Assembly: GCF_030704685.1 (NCBI RefSeq)
Contig: NZ_JAUZDX010000025.1
Coordinates: 1-64,000, forward strand
Source of the DNA: Acidovorax sp. A1169
GTDB taxonomy: Bacteria > Pseudomonadota > Gammaproteobacteria > Burkholderiales > Burkholderiaceae_C
Direction: 5' to 3'
Length of the DNA stretch: 64,000 nucleotides
Every line of letters begins with the position of its first letter. Within the stretch, counting starts at the first letter, position 1. Below are positions 35,643-42,968 of this stretch, piece by piece. The notes beneath the pieces are model-generated. The model saw only the letters and a program-made list of their open reading frames with translations, was not told the DNA's origin and did no database searches. The position numbers and the translations under genes are program-made.

Positions 35643-35780
35643 ATGCGCAAGATGATCCTGATGGCCATTGCCGGATTCCTGTGGAAGAAATACAAGGCCC
35701 ACAACGCCGCCAACACCCCCAACGCAACCGGCAGGGGGGCTGCAACGGGCGCCACCACCACGCCTTCGGCAAGGCCCTGA
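35643..35780 (+). CDS. Small basic hypothetical protein with an N-terminal hydrophobic helix
   Basis: 45 residues, MRKMILMAIAGFLWKKYKA followed by a Thr/Ala/Asn-rich tail. GGAG eight bases before the ATG supports translation. Similar short MRKM...FLWKKY proteins are, from memory, common in Burkholderiales and uncharacterised. Bases 35781-36058 contain only the CRP-type dyad at 35982. Confidence 0.55.
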   Translation: MRKMILMAIAGFLWKKYKAHNAANTPNATGRGAATGATTTPSARP

Positions 35781-35981
35781 GCACCGCGCGAAAGCAGGCC
35801 AGCCACGCCGGCCTGCGCACCCAGCACACCATTGAGGCGGTGCTGGGTGATTGCGCGCCAGGCAAGCCCACGGAGCCTGGCGACATGGCGCGGGCGTTGC
35901 CGGCAAAAGGCGCAGTGGCAGGCGTTGATGCCGACCACGTGCACCATTGGCGGATGGGCGTTGGGGCGCGGCGCACTGCAG

Positions 35982-35995
35982 GTGACGCCCGTCAC
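35982..35995. promoter_or_regulatory. CRP-type dyad GTGACGCCCGTCAC upstream of lipoprotein C
   Basis: Perfect GTGA-N6-TCAC, 63 bp before the ATG of copy C. It shares the spacer CGCCnG with the sites of copies B and D. Confidence 0.6.
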
Positions 35996-36058
35996 GCCCT
36001 GCTGCTGTTGAGGGGTTAACTGGCGTGGTGGTGGCAACCATAATTTGCCATTTTTGCC

Positions 36059-36904
36059 ATGACCAACTCCACACCACCGACCCCTTCGCCGGCAGCGCCA
36101 ACGCGCTGCATCGCCCTCGCCTGCCTGGCCTTGGCGGCATCGCTGGCGGCCTGCGGCGGCGGTGGCGGCGATGAAGCGCCTGGCCCCTCGCCGGTAGATC
36201 GCTTCACCATCGGCGGCACGGTGAGCGGGCTGGTGGCACCCGGCGCAGGCAGCAGCACCAGCCCCCCCAGGCTCGTTCTGCAGAACAACGAGGGCGACGA
36301 CCTGAGCATCACGGCCAATGGCCGCTTCGGCTTTGCCACGCCGCTGGCGGCCGGCAGCGCCTATGCAGTGCGCACCCAGTCGCAGCCCGCAGGGCAGACC
36401 TGCAGCGTGGCCCAGGGCAGCGGTGCCGTGCCAAGTGCTGCGGTCGAGTCGGTGCAGGTGGCCTGCGCCCCCGCCGTGTGGGGCCTGCCCGAGGGCCTTT
36501 GGGTGCGCGAAGCCTGCGGCCCCGTCGGCACCGCTCCCGGCCAAATCGGTCGCAGCCTGTTTCGCCTGACGCGCCAGGACGAGACCCATGTCACCGTCAC
36601 GCAGGGGACCATGGTCTACGACAACGCCCAATGCACGGGCACCGGCAAGGTGTTGACCGAAAGGGACTACGCGCGCTTCGAGGTGGACCGCAAGGAGACC
36701 TGGGGCGCGATCACCGCCTGGTGGGGCAACTGGAACTACACCGTGAGCAGCGACCGCCCCACCCGCGCCGTGTTTTCGCGCTCGGGCCCCACCATGTGCT
36801 GGAACGTGGACCATTTCTGGGCCCAGTTCCCCACGATGGACCAGGTGGAAAGCGCAGTGGCCAGCGGGATCCGGTCCGGCCAGTGCTACCTGCAGGCGGA
36901 GTGA
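36059..36904 (+). CDS. Lipoprotein of the recurring Cys-repeat family, copy C (one repeat)
   Basis: 281 residues. CIALACLALAASLAAC is the signal and lipobox, followed by GGGGGDE. One repeat: FTIGGTVSGL...LVLQNNEGDDLSITANGRFGF...YAVRTQSQPAGQTCSVAQGSG...VQVACAP. The C-terminal domain has the four family Cys positions: EGLWVREAC, YDNAQCTGTG, PTMCWN and SGQCYL. The conserved core WGAITAWWGNW replaces LTAFWG of copy A. The product is predicted to be lipid-anchored, probably in the outer membrane or surface; no function known. A CRP-type site precedes it. The next gene (DUF3253) starts 22 bp later and may be co-transcribed. Confidence 0.82.
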   Translation: MTNSTPPTPSPAAPTRCIALACLALAASLAACGGGGGDEAPGPSPVDRFTIGGTVSGLVAPGAGSSTSPPRLVLQNNEGDDLSITANGRFGFATPLAAGSAYAVRTQSQPAGQTCSVAQGSGAVPSAAVESVQVACAPAVWGLPEGLWVREACGPVGTAPGQIGRSLFRLTRQDETHVTVTQGTMVYDNAQCTGTGKVLTERDYARFEVDRKETWGAITAWWGNWNYTVSSDRPTRAVFSRSGPTMCWNVDHFWAQFPTMDQVESAVASGIRSGQCYLQAE

Positions 36905-36926
36905 CCGGATAGCGTCCAGGCCCGCC

Positions 36927-37199
36927 ATGCGCGACGCAGCCATCGAACAAGCCATCCTGGCCCTGCTGGCCGAGCGCGCGCCGGGCAAGACCATCTGTCC
37001 ATCCGAAGTGGCGCGTGCACTGGCGCAGGACAACGACGCGCAGTGGCGCCCGATGATGCCCGCCGTGCGCAGCGCTGCGGACCGGCTGGCCAGCGAAGGC
37101 CGCCTGCAGGTCCTGCAGAGCGGCCATGCAGTGGCCTCGGCGGTGCAGGCGGTGGGGCCGATCCGCCTGGCCAGGCCCTCCCCGCCCAGCGCCACGTGA
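36927..37199 (+). CDS. DUF3253 family protein
   Basis: 90 residues. ILALLAERAPGKTICPSEVARALAQDNDAQWRPMMPAVRSAADRLASEGRLQVLQSGHAV is a compact winged-helix-like DUF3253 domain. Such proteins may bind DNA, but this is unproven. It begins 22 bp after the lipoprotein C stop. Confidence 0.85.
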   Translation: MRDAAIEQAILALLAERAPGKTICPSEVARALAQDNDAQWRPMMPAVRSAADRLASEGRLQVLQSGHAVASAVQAVGPIRLARPSPPSAT

Positions 37200-37310
37200 C
37201 CCGCCAGGCTACGGCCTGCACAGGGCATCCATCTTCGCCCCTGGCAATGCAGATGGAGCCTGTGCGCGGGCTTGGCACCATGGACAACCATCTGCGGCCT
37301 TGCACCCGGG

Positions 37311-37604
37311 TCAGGGCATTCGGGAGCCCGGCGGGGCTGTCAGCGCCTGGATGAACGCAGGCAGACCCATGCACTCGGGGCTGCGGCTTTCATCCCAAAG
37401 GCACTGCACTCGCACACCCGCTTGCGAGAAGTGGACGTTGAATGCGTTGCCGGTGATCTCCAGCTCGCCGTGGTGCCCGGCCATGACGCTGCTGGCAAAA
37501 CCCAGGTACCGGTCGCGGCCGTGCGCAGTGGGCATGTCGCTGTCGATCAGGTCGTGCAGCCATGAAGGCATTGGTGCGTATCTCCCATCGGTGAACGGGT
37601 CCAC
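37311..37604 (-). CDS. Hypothetical protein
   Basis: 97 residues. YAPMPSWLHDLIDSDMPTAHGRDRYLGFASSVMAGHHGELEITGNAFNVHFSQAGVRVQCLWDES. A small mixed alpha/beta protein with strands in the second half. I do not recognise a family. Codon use matches the neighbours. No clear ribosome binding site before the ATG. Confidence 0.6.
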   Translation of the reverse strand: MDPFTDGRYAPMPSWLHDLIDSDMPTAHGRDRYLGFASSVMAGHHGELEITGNAFNVHFSQAGVRVQCLWDESRSPECMGLPAFIQALTAPPGSRMP

Positions 37605-37693
37605 TGGCGCAGCGGCCCCCTCCCCCTTGATCGTAAGCGCGACCCATTGCGCACGCTACCATTCCCGGCACACAACAAAGGAGGGGTCAAGGC

Positions 37694-38146
37694 ATGCGAA
37701 GAATGGCAGCAACGGGATGGGCAGTGGCATTGGCAATTGCAGCCGCACTGGCCGGGTGCGGCACGGCGCCGGACAAGCTCAAGGAGTCGGACTTCAACAT
37801 CCGCAAGGTGGCACTGGCCGTGCCCGCCCAAGAGGCTTCGACCAACTTCCGTGAAAGCCTGCGGCATTGCCGCAAAGGCACGGCCTTCTGGGGCTCTACC
37901 CTGGGCATACCTGACTGTGGCCAGCAAAGCGCCGATGGCTCCATGACCTGCAACATCTATGCAGATAAGGGGATGGGCATGGGACGCTCTAACATCGTGC
38001 TCGGTATCGTGGCCATCCAGCCCGCCCCCACGGGCAGCACCGCCACGCTCAAGGTGCAGACCTGGGTGGGCCGCAACCACATAGTCCTGGACGCCTGGGA
38101 GAACTATGTGCGTGGAGAACCCAAAGAGGTGTGCCCGGGCAAGTGA
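37694..38146 (+). CDS. Putative lipoprotein of unknown function
   Basis: 150 residues. MRRMAATGWAVALAIAAALAGC is a signal peptide with lipobox LAGC. The mature part has further Cys residues (LRHCRKGTA, IPDCGQQ, MTCNIYAD, KEVCPGK) suitable for disulfides and an IVLGIVAIQ strand. It is unrelated to the recurring family (no repeat, different C-terminus). The ATG at 37694 is chosen for the signal peptide. No operon partner. Confidence 0.75.
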   Translation: MRRMAATGWAVALAIAAALAGCGTAPDKLKESDFNIRKVALAVPAQEASTNFRESLRHCRKGTAFWGSTLGIPDCGQQSADGSMTCNIYADKGMGMGRSNIVLGIVAIQPAPTGSTATLKVQTWVGRNHIVLDAWENYVRGEPKEVCPGK

Positions 38147-38212
38147 CCGCCCCCGCCCGGCACCGCCCCTCGCGCGGTGAAGCCAGTCGGGACGTCGGTG
38201 CAAGCAGGTGGC

Positions 38213-38354
38213 TCAGCGCTTTGCCGGCGGCGGCAGATACTTCAGCAGCCCGGCAATCAGCACATCCGCCCGGGCCTGCGCCTCGCGGTTCATCCACACC
38301 GAAAAGTTCGCCATGGCCGCCTTGTTCGCGGCCAGCTCTTCCTTGCCGATGACA
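38213..38354 (-). pseudogene. Truncated duplicate of the DUF2059 gene (3' end only)
   Basis: The last ~46 codons, IGKEELAANKAAMANFSVWMNREAQARADVLIAGLLKYLPPPAKR, match the end of the DUF2059 gene at 42254 (GKKEVAANKAAMATFSVWMNREAQSRAEVLIAGLMKDLQPPAKR) at roughly 85% of positions. Similarity breaks off at about 38352; upstream there is unrelated sequence, then repeat R1. It cannot encode the full protein. The partial copy and repeat R lie in the same order as at 42.2-43.2 kb. Confidence 0.8.
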
Positions 38355-38383
38355 AGCCTGTAGCGGCCTGTGTATTTCGGTTG

Positions 38384-38565
38384 CTGCTGCACACCCAGTT
38401 GGATTTTCTGAGACAGCGGGAACGGCGGAAACCGAGCATCCGCATCGGCTCTCATGGACACGCCCAGGCCGCTGCGGAAAGGTTGCATCTGAGTTTCGCT
38501 GGGTCGCCTTCTTGGGTGATTCAGGGTACGGGCGCGGCACGCTAGACTTCTGCTTTAGGCCAGGA
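38384..38565 (+). repeat. Repeat R, copy R1
   Basis: About 180 bp aligning along its length with R2 (42969-43149): TGCTG...GACA at the left, CATCGGCTCTCATGGACACG, then TTTCGCTG(G/A)GTCGCCTTC, GGGTGATTCAGGGTAC and GCTAGACTTCTGCTTTAGGCC at the right. R1 then runs into GGAGCGGCC, related to the short array repeat. Confidence 0.7.
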
Positions 38566-38612
38566 GCGGCCCCTGGTCGCCTCGTACATCTGCAACAGGA
38601 GCATGGGCATTG

Positions 38613-38873
38613 ATGGAAGCAATTGGAGGAATTGTTGTCTGGATACTGGTGGACCTTGTTTTCGTCTTGACAGGCAAGCTGGTGATCTATTCGCTGACCT
38701 TGGGGCGATGGCGTGGCGAGCGTGGAGACGAAGGCCGAATTCACGGAGCGGCGGGAGCAATGACTTTTGTGCGCCATGGGCAACTGGTCTTCACCGACCG
38801 GGCCGCCGCAGTCGTTGGCGGACTCTTTTGCATTGCTTTGGTTTTCTGCTCGTTCATTTTCATGGGGCGATAA
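38613..38873 (+). CDS. Small membrane protein, first gene of the cassette-like segment
   Basis: 86 residues, MEAIGGIVVWILVDLVFVLTGKLVIYSL giving one hydrophobic segment and GLFCIALVFCSFIFMGR a second, with a polar RGERGDEGRIHGAAG loop between. No family recognised. AGGAG lies 12 bases upstream of ATG 38613. The local base composition is lower in GC than the flanks, as for the next five genes. Confidence 0.65.
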   Translation: MEAIGGIVVWILVDLVFVLTGKLVIYSLTLGRWRGERGDEGRIHGAAGAMTFVRHGQLVFTDRAAAVVGGLFCIALVFCSFIFMGR

Positions 38874-38920
38874 GCGATGACTGCATGGCTGACTGCTGCG
38901 GGCATGCGTATCCAGTCGCA

Positions 38921-38985
38921 TCAGCAGAATTCGGCCAGGAGCGGACGCGCCTACCATGGCGGCTACCGGCCAGAAGCGGCCATTC
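38921..38985 (+). repeat. Cassette-array repeat, diverged copy b
   Basis: ATTCGGCCAGGAGCGGACGC then CTACCATGGCGGCTACCGGC and CAGAAGCGGCCATTCC. The second half aligns with CTACGATGGCTGCCATCGGC-CAAGAGC of the three near-identical copies d, e and f. It lies between the 38613 and 39011 genes. Confidence 0.55.
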
Positions 38986-39010
38986 CAGATCATTGAAGCG
39001 AGCAAGGTTC

Positions 39011-39493
39011 ATGTCACTGCAATTCGTCGATTCCTCATGCGTAGGTCCTGTCTCGCCCGCTGAGCTGGACCGAATGAAATCCATGATTCAGAACGACTAT
39101 CTTGGCTTTCGCTTTGACCCCGAATACGTTCATCTTTTGCAACGATGCAATGGCGGCGAGCCCGTCACGAAGTATTTTCGCGCTCCCTCTGGGCTCCTGG
39201 CTCCTCCGATTGAGCGCTTTCTACACTATGCGCAGCTCTCAAGCCTGACGGATCGTAGCCTGGCCTTTTTCCATGCAAACGTCTTCTGGTCGGCTCTTGA
39301 TGACCGCCTCGGGAAGCTTTTGCCATTCGCAGTGCTTGGAAACAACGACGCACTTTGCTTCGACTGCAGTTCAAAGTCTTCGGCAGTTTTCCTCTGGAGC
39401 AACGAGAATTCGGTAGAGGACGCTCCGTCTTACGAGCGCATCAGCGATTCGTTTGGTGAGTTCTGCGAGCTCTTGTCTTCAACTCCTTCTTGA
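39011..39493 (+). CDS. SUKH (SMI1/KNR4-like) domain protein, probable immunity protein
   Basis: 160 residues. VSPAELDRMKS...LGFRFDPEYVHLLQRCNGGEPVTKYF, GKLLPFAVLGNNDALCFDCSSKSSAVFLWSNEN and ISDSFGEFCELL follow the SMI1/KNR4 (SUKH) pattern. The family often serves as immunity protein against toxins of contact-dependent and polymorphic systems. No toxin gene lies adjacent, so this may be an orphan immunity gene or a different role. The gene is flanked by the short palindromic repeat on both sides. Confidence 0.7.
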   Translation: MSLQFVDSSCVGPVSPAELDRMKSMIQNDYLGFRFDPEYVHLLQRCNGGEPVTKYFRAPSGLLAPPIERFLHYAQLSSLTDRSLAFFHANVFWSALDDRLGKLLPFAVLGNNDALCFDCSSKSSAVFLWSNENSVEDAPSYERISDSFGEFCELLSSTPS

Positions 39494-39533
39494 CGGTTTT
39501 TAAGATCAACTATCCAGCAGATGGAATCGCAGC

Positions 39534-39576
39534 TTTCGGCCAGGAGCAGTCTATGGCGGCAGGTGAAAGCGGACGT
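39534..39576 (+). repeat. Cassette-array repeat, diverged copy c
   Basis: CTTTCGGCCAGGAGCAGTCT and ATGGCGGCAGGTGAAAGCGG, related to the consensus but strongly diverged. It lies between the SUKH gene and the 39596 minus-strand gene. Confidence 0.45.
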
Positions 39577-39595
39577 TCAACGCTTAAGTGACAGG

Positions 39596-39994
39596 TTATG
39601 CATCGCGACCTCTCCGCAAATAGTCGGCGTACTCATCTTGGACCATGGACTCATTTGTCAATCGCGATAGGGCGCCAGGCCAGCGAGTTTCGAGCGTTTT
39701 CACGCACTCTTCAAAGCTCGAAAAGGCCCGCACTTCATCAGCTTCTTCTTGCTCCAGTTCCGGGTCCAGCGGACCAAACTCATACACGTCGGTATAGTCC
39801 TCAGACCCGAGGTCCGCCGTCTCATACAGACGCAGTTCACACCCATTCGGCAGACCTCGAATCTGCACCCAGCGAATGCCCTGAGAATCCGAGCGCGAAC
39901 ACCCCCCGAGAAACACTTCGACGGCCTTGCCACGGCAAAGTGCAGCATGTGCTTCGGCGAAACTGAGATAGCGGCGTGGTATGTCACGAGTCAT
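39596..39994 (-). CDS. Hypothetical protein of the cassette-like segment (opposite strand)
   Basis: 132 residues. YLSFAEAHAALCRGKAVEVFLGG, RWVQIRGLPNGCELRLYETADLGSEDYTDVYEFGPL and FSSFEECVKTLETRWPG. An acidic alpha/beta protein with a short central region of charged residues (DPELEQEEADE). No family recognised; size, acidity and context resemble orphan immunity proteins, which is inference. Lower GC than the flanks. Confidence 0.65.
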   Translation of the reverse strand: MTRDIPRRYLSFAEAHAALCRGKAVEVFLGGCSRSDSQGIRWVQIRGLPNGCELRLYETADLGSEDYTDVYEFGPLDPELEQEEADEVRAFSSFEECVKTLETRWPGALSRLTNESMVQDEYADYLRRGRDA

Positions 39995-40158
39995 AACGAT
40001 TGAATTCAGCTGACCAGGAACGGCTGCAATACAAGATGAGATTGCATTTATAGCGTGCCCGTAGCCGAACCGAGTCCGCCAACTGAATGCTTAGAGCGCC
40101 GATCAATGTGTTTTGAATCAATGACTGCTTTTGGGAGGGCCGGCTCATTGTCGGCTGT

Positions 40159-40204
40159 GGGCCCCTGGCTGCCGCTGCTACGATGGCTGCCATCGGCCAA
40201 GAGC
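40159..40204 (+). repeat. Cassette-array repeat, copy d
   Basis: 46-bp repeat: GGGCCCCTGGCTGCCGCTGC, TACGATGGCTGCCATCGGCC, AAGAGC. Contains the perfect palindrome GATGGC-T-GCCATC. It matches copy e at 45 of 46 positions. Confidence 0.8.
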
Positions 40205-40232
40205 CGTCGTTCAAGTTCAACCGGAATGAATA

Positions 40233-40529
40233 ATGAGCTATCCGCCCCGAGCTATCCAGCTGGCGTCGGCGCACGCTTATTTGCGATTTGCCAGACCGCA
40301 TCTATCCTCGTCTCCACAGTGGAACGTGCCCCATGACACCGTCGACCTTTCCGAGGTTGAGCAGATTCTGTCCGTAGAAAAGCTCGTCGCTTGCATGGAC
40401 CTGCTTGCGACATGTGGTCTCAATGAATCTCCACGAGGTGGGTTTTGGCGAAATATGGAACGCGCCGCAAAGGCATTGAACCAAGCGGAGAGAGCCTCTA
40501 TCTACCGCGCTCATTTCCTGGCCACATGA
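40233..40529 (+). CDS. Small hypothetical protein of the cassette-like segment
   Basis: 98 residues. MSYPPRAIQLASAHAYLRFAR... and a helix-rich VEQILSVEKLVACMDLLATCGLNESP..MERAAKALNQAERASIYRA. Soluble, no recognised family. It lies 28 bp after repeat copy d and 25 bp before copy e. Confidence 0.55.
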   Translation: MSYPPRAIQLASAHAYLRFARPHLSSSPQWNVPHDTVDLSEVEQILSVEKLVACMDLLATCGLNESPRGGFWRNMERAAKALNQAERASIYRAHFLAT

Positions 40530-40554
40530 TTGGTTCGGAGCGACTGGCTGTTTC

Positions 40555-40600
40555 GGGCCCGTGGCTGCCGCTGCTACGATGGCTGCCATCGGCCAAGAGC
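40555..40600 (+). repeat. Cassette-array repeat, copy e
   Basis: GGGCCCGTGGCTGCCGCTGC, TACGATGGCTGCCATCGGCC, AAGAGC. Differs from copy d at a single position. Located between the 40233 and 40637 genes. Confidence 0.8.
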
Positions 40601-40636
40601 AGACACTCATTGTCTGAAAGCGAGGTATCAATAAGC

Positions 40637-40957
40637 ATGTATAGCGAACCCAAGAGCTTGATTTACCGCCAACGTTGGCTGCTGATTTGCCTTGGCGTAC
40701 TGCTTCTGTTCGCTGGCGGTGTATATCTCGCGCCGGGATTTTTTTCCACGCTCTTCAGCACATCGCGCACGGCAATAGTGCTAGCGACACCACTTTTTAT
40801 CGTGGCAGTTTTTGTTGTTGCTCTGCTGACGGTGCGGTGCTCGCAATGCGGGCTGAAACTATTTTGGCTGGCCATTCGCACGCAGCCAGCCGGAGCATGG
40901 CTCTCATGGGTCCTTGGCCTAAAAAAATGCCCTGTATGCGGACACGCAGAAGAATAG
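40637..40957 (+). CDS. Small membrane protein with zinc-ribbon-like Cys pairs
   Basis: 106 residues. Two hydrophobic segments (LLICLGVLLLFAGGVYLAPGFF and TAIVLATPLFIVAVFVVALLTV) are followed by CSQCG and, 37 residues on, CPVCG, a rubredoxin-like metal site on the cytosolic side if the N-terminus is inside. No family recognised. It is followed by repeat copy f 16 bp after the stop. Confidence 0.65.
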   Translation: MYSEPKSLIYRQRWLLICLGVLLLFAGGVYLAPGFFSTLFSTSRTAIVLATPLFIVAVFVVALLTVRCSQCGLKLFWLAIRTQPAGAWLSWVLGLKKCPVCGHAEE

Positions 40958-40972
40958 GAAGGTGCTCGCTTT

Positions 40973-41018
40973 GGGCCCGTGGCTGCCGCTGGTACGATGG
41001 CTGCCATCGGCCAGGACC
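40973..41018 (+). repeat. Cassette-array repeat, copy f
   Basis: GGGCCCGTGGCTGCCGCTGG, TACGATGGCTGCCATCGGCC, AGGACC. It differs from copy e at three positions (20, 42 and 45). A further partial match, TCGGGCCCATACCTGCCG, lies at 41397-41414. Confidence 0.8.
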
Positions 41019-41036
41019 GGCCATTCGATTGCGTAG

Positions 41037-41318
41037 CTACTCGTAGAACTTGCCGCCATACAAAATGGCAGCGCAACGAAGCCAGGGGTTGTTCAAGTCC
41101 CCCTCTACAACAGCCACCCCACAAGCAGCTGCCGCACCAAGAAATCCGTCTACAGTGCTGTGTTCCCAGCCTAATGCACCAGCGCCATATGGCTTGCTCG
41201 GCGTGATTGCCTCAATTTCTCGTGCCTCCGCGAAGTCAACAGCCAAAGCGTCGACGAACGTCCGGAACGATTCTTCGTCATTTACACGACCGAGGAGCTT
41301 GTCGAGGTCTTGAGGCAT
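41037..41318 (-). CDS. DUF7660-like small protein
   Basis: 93 residues. LLGRVNDEESFRTFVDALAVDFAE, PYGAGALGWEHSTVDGFLGAAAACGVAV and NNPWLRCAAILYGGKFYE match, from memory, the DUF7660 pattern (an acidic protein with terminal NPWRRFAxILYxGKxYE). The family is often found in gene-cassette and toxin-immunity surroundings; function unknown. Its 3' end lies 18 bp from repeat copy f. Confidence 0.65.
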   Translation of the reverse strand: MPQDLDKLLGRVNDEESFRTFVDALAVDFAEAREIEAITPSKPYGAGALGWEHSTVDGFLGAAAACGVAVVEGDLNNPWLRCAAILYGGKFYE

Positions 41319-41416
41319 TTGTGCGTTCTAGAGTTTACGGAGAGCATAGCTCTGGTGCGAACGAATGACAGCTATCAGATGAACGAAACGTCGGCTTCGG
41401 GCCCATACCTGCCGGT

Positions 41417-41508
41417 CGCGACATCTACAAAGCGGTCCTGGTCGTGACCATTGAGCCTGGCGCTCTGAATCAGGCTCATCACCGCGGCACCACGCTTGCC
41501 AGCCTGGC
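41417..41508 (-). pseudogene. IS66 tnpC (transposase) 3'-end fragment
   Basis: AGKRGAAVMSLIQSARLNGHDQDRF on the minus strand is the conserved near-C-terminal segment of IS66 transposases (AAVMSLIQSAKLNGHDPY). Only about 30 codons survive, fused on its 5' side to the ABC-protein remnant of the opposite strand. It may stem from the same element as the tnpB remnant at 34.1 kb. Confidence 0.65.
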
Positions 41509-41527
41509 CGCCCCACTCACCTCGATG

Positions 41528-41635
41528 GGCGAGATCGACTTCGGCGGCTTCCGGGTGGATTTTTCCAAAGGCAATGTGGGCAGCCGCTATGTAGACATCG
41601 GTGTGATCGGCAGCGACGGGCGGCTGCGGGATTGA
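41528..41635 (+). pseudogene. 3' end of an ABC-transporter substrate-binding protein gene
   Basis: GEIDFGGFRVDFSKGNVGSRYVDIGVIGSDGRLRD and a stop. This resembles the last ~35 residues of type-1 periplasmic binding proteins (FxxGNVGSRYVDIGVI pattern). The 5' part is missing and replaced by the IS66 remnant on the other strand. It is a junction scar. Confidence 0.55.
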
Positions 41636-41687
41636 GCTTGGTACGGGCCCGCACTGCAATGTTGACAGGTGCGCAGTTCCGGCCCAT

Positions 41688-42116
41688 TCATCCCGGCAGC
41701 CGGACCCCCACGGCGGGGAGCAGCAGCATCAGCGACACAACGGCCGCCGCCCATGCCGCGAAAGAGGCAAGGGTGTTGAAGAACACGCGCCAGTTGGAGT
41801 GCAGCGGCGTGCCTTGCGGCGGCACCTTCTCGCCTCCGAAATGCTGTTGCCGCGCAAGCGTGCTGCCGGCAAAAGCGCCCCCGATGAACACGCCCGTGCT
41901 CAGCCTGGCGGGCACCATCACCAGCACGACCAGGATGATGAGGCTCAGCGCCAGCCCGATCAGCAGGTAGCGGCGCTCTTCTTCGGCCTGGCCCAGGCTT
42001 TGGAAGTTGCGCGACAGCAGATAGACCAGGGCAAAAGGCCCGCCGCAAAAGCCCGCCCAGAACACCTGGCGGGGGGAGTACAGCGGCGGCTGGGCCGGGT
42101 CGACAGTCAGTTCCAT
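41688..42116 (-). CDS. Membrane protein of unknown function
   Basis: 142 residues. MELTVDPAQPPLYSPRQVFWAGFCGGPFALVYLLSRNF opens with one helix; then LLIGLALSLIILVVLVMV, VFIGGAFAGSTLA and FAAWAAAVVSLMLLLPAVG give three more. The ATG at 42116 is preferred over 42338 because GAGGGA precedes it and the upstream extension is arginine-rich noise. No family recognised. It sits 3' of the DUF2059 gene with a 137-bp gap and may follow it in transcription. Confidence 0.7.
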   Translation of the reverse strand: MELTVDPAQPPLYSPRQVFWAGFCGGPFALVYLLSRNFQSLGQAEEERRYLLIGLALSLIILVVLVMVPARLSTGVFIGGAFAGSTLARQQHFGGEKVPPQGTPLHSNWRVFFNTLASFAAWAAAVVSLMLLLPAVGVRLPG

Positions 42117-42253
42117 GGGTGCTTCCCTCTCTTTATCTTTTTTATCGCTTGCCGTTGCCAGTGACGAGCCTGCCAGTGACCGCGCCGCGCTCGGCACAGC
42201 CCCTTGCGCGGCGGATTCACGGCAGGGCACCCGTGCCCGCAATGGCCGGCGGT

Positions 42254-42772
42254 TCAGCGCTTTGCCGGCGGCTGCAGGTCCTTCATGAGCCCGGCGATCA
42301 GCACTTCGGCCCGGGACTGCGCCTCGCGGTTCATCCACACCGAGAACGTCGCCATGGCCGCCTTGTTGGCGGCCACCTCTTTCTTGCCGATGGGCGACTC
42401 GTAGTGCTTGAGGATCTCGCGCAGGTCGCTGACGGACAGATCGGCGCCATAGCTAGCCACCCACTTCGCCGCCAGCTCCTTGGCAGAGAACATCTGCGCG
42501 CTGCGGGCCAGGAATTTGTCGAAAGCGGCTTTCTCCCGGGCGGTGGCCTTGCCACCGTTCTCGGCCACTACATCGGCCAGCATCTTGGCGCCATAGCCCT
42601 TCACGGACTCGCGCTGATCCGCCAGCTGCTGCTCGAACTGGTCCTGCAGACCCTGCGCCACCGCGATCTTTTGCACCAGCTCCTGCCGGGTTTCCTGGGC
42701 AAAGGCCGCTGGCGCGCTGGCGCAGATGAGGGCCGCAATGGCGAAGTGGGCAAGGCGATGGTGGTGGTGCAT
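42254..42772 (-). CDS. DUF2059 domain periplasmic protein
   Basis: 172 residues from ATG 42772. MHHHHRLAHFAIAALICASAPAAFAQETR is a signal peptide with a natural His run. The mature part is helical: GLQDQFEQQLADQRESVKGYGAKMLADVV, ARSAQMFSAKELAAKWVASYGADLSVSDLREILKHYESPIG, the DUF2059 pattern. Function unknown. A truncated copy of its 3' end lies at 38.2 kb. An alternative ATG at 42793 would add seven residues. Confidence 0.8.
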   Translation of the reverse strand: MHHHHRLAHFAIAALICASAPAAFAQETRQELVQKIAVAQGLQDQFEQQLADQRESVKGYGAKMLADVVAENGGKATAREKAAFDKFLARSAQMFSAKELAAKWVASYGADLSVSDLREILKHYESPIGKKEVAANKAAMATFSVWMNREAQSRAEVLIAGLMKDLQPPAKR

Positions 42773-42968
42773 GGGTCTCTCTTGGTGGTACATACCTGCG
42801 GCGCCCCGGTGGAAGCCGAACTAATGTATCCCGCCAACCGGACCGATTCGGGTCGCGCCCACCCCCCGAATGGGTGAGGCTGCTCCGCATGCGCTGCGGC
42901 AACATGCCCAAGGCCCGCGCCCCCCCGGCACCCATCCGCAGCACTGCAGCGACCTGCCTATTCAGGTC

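Noticed and set aside
35567..36019. 150-codon plus-strand frame
   Set aside because: Overlaps the better-supported 45-residue gene at 35643 and the CRP-type site; composition is noise-like.
40159..41018. attC sites of an integron
   Set aside because: The repeats lack the GTTRRRY and RYYYAAC core sites, and no integrase gene is in the window. Cassette-like organisation is kept as a hypothesis only.
40159..41018. CRISPR array
   Set aside because: Repeat copies are about 400 bp apart with genes between them, far beyond spacer length, and no cas genes are present.
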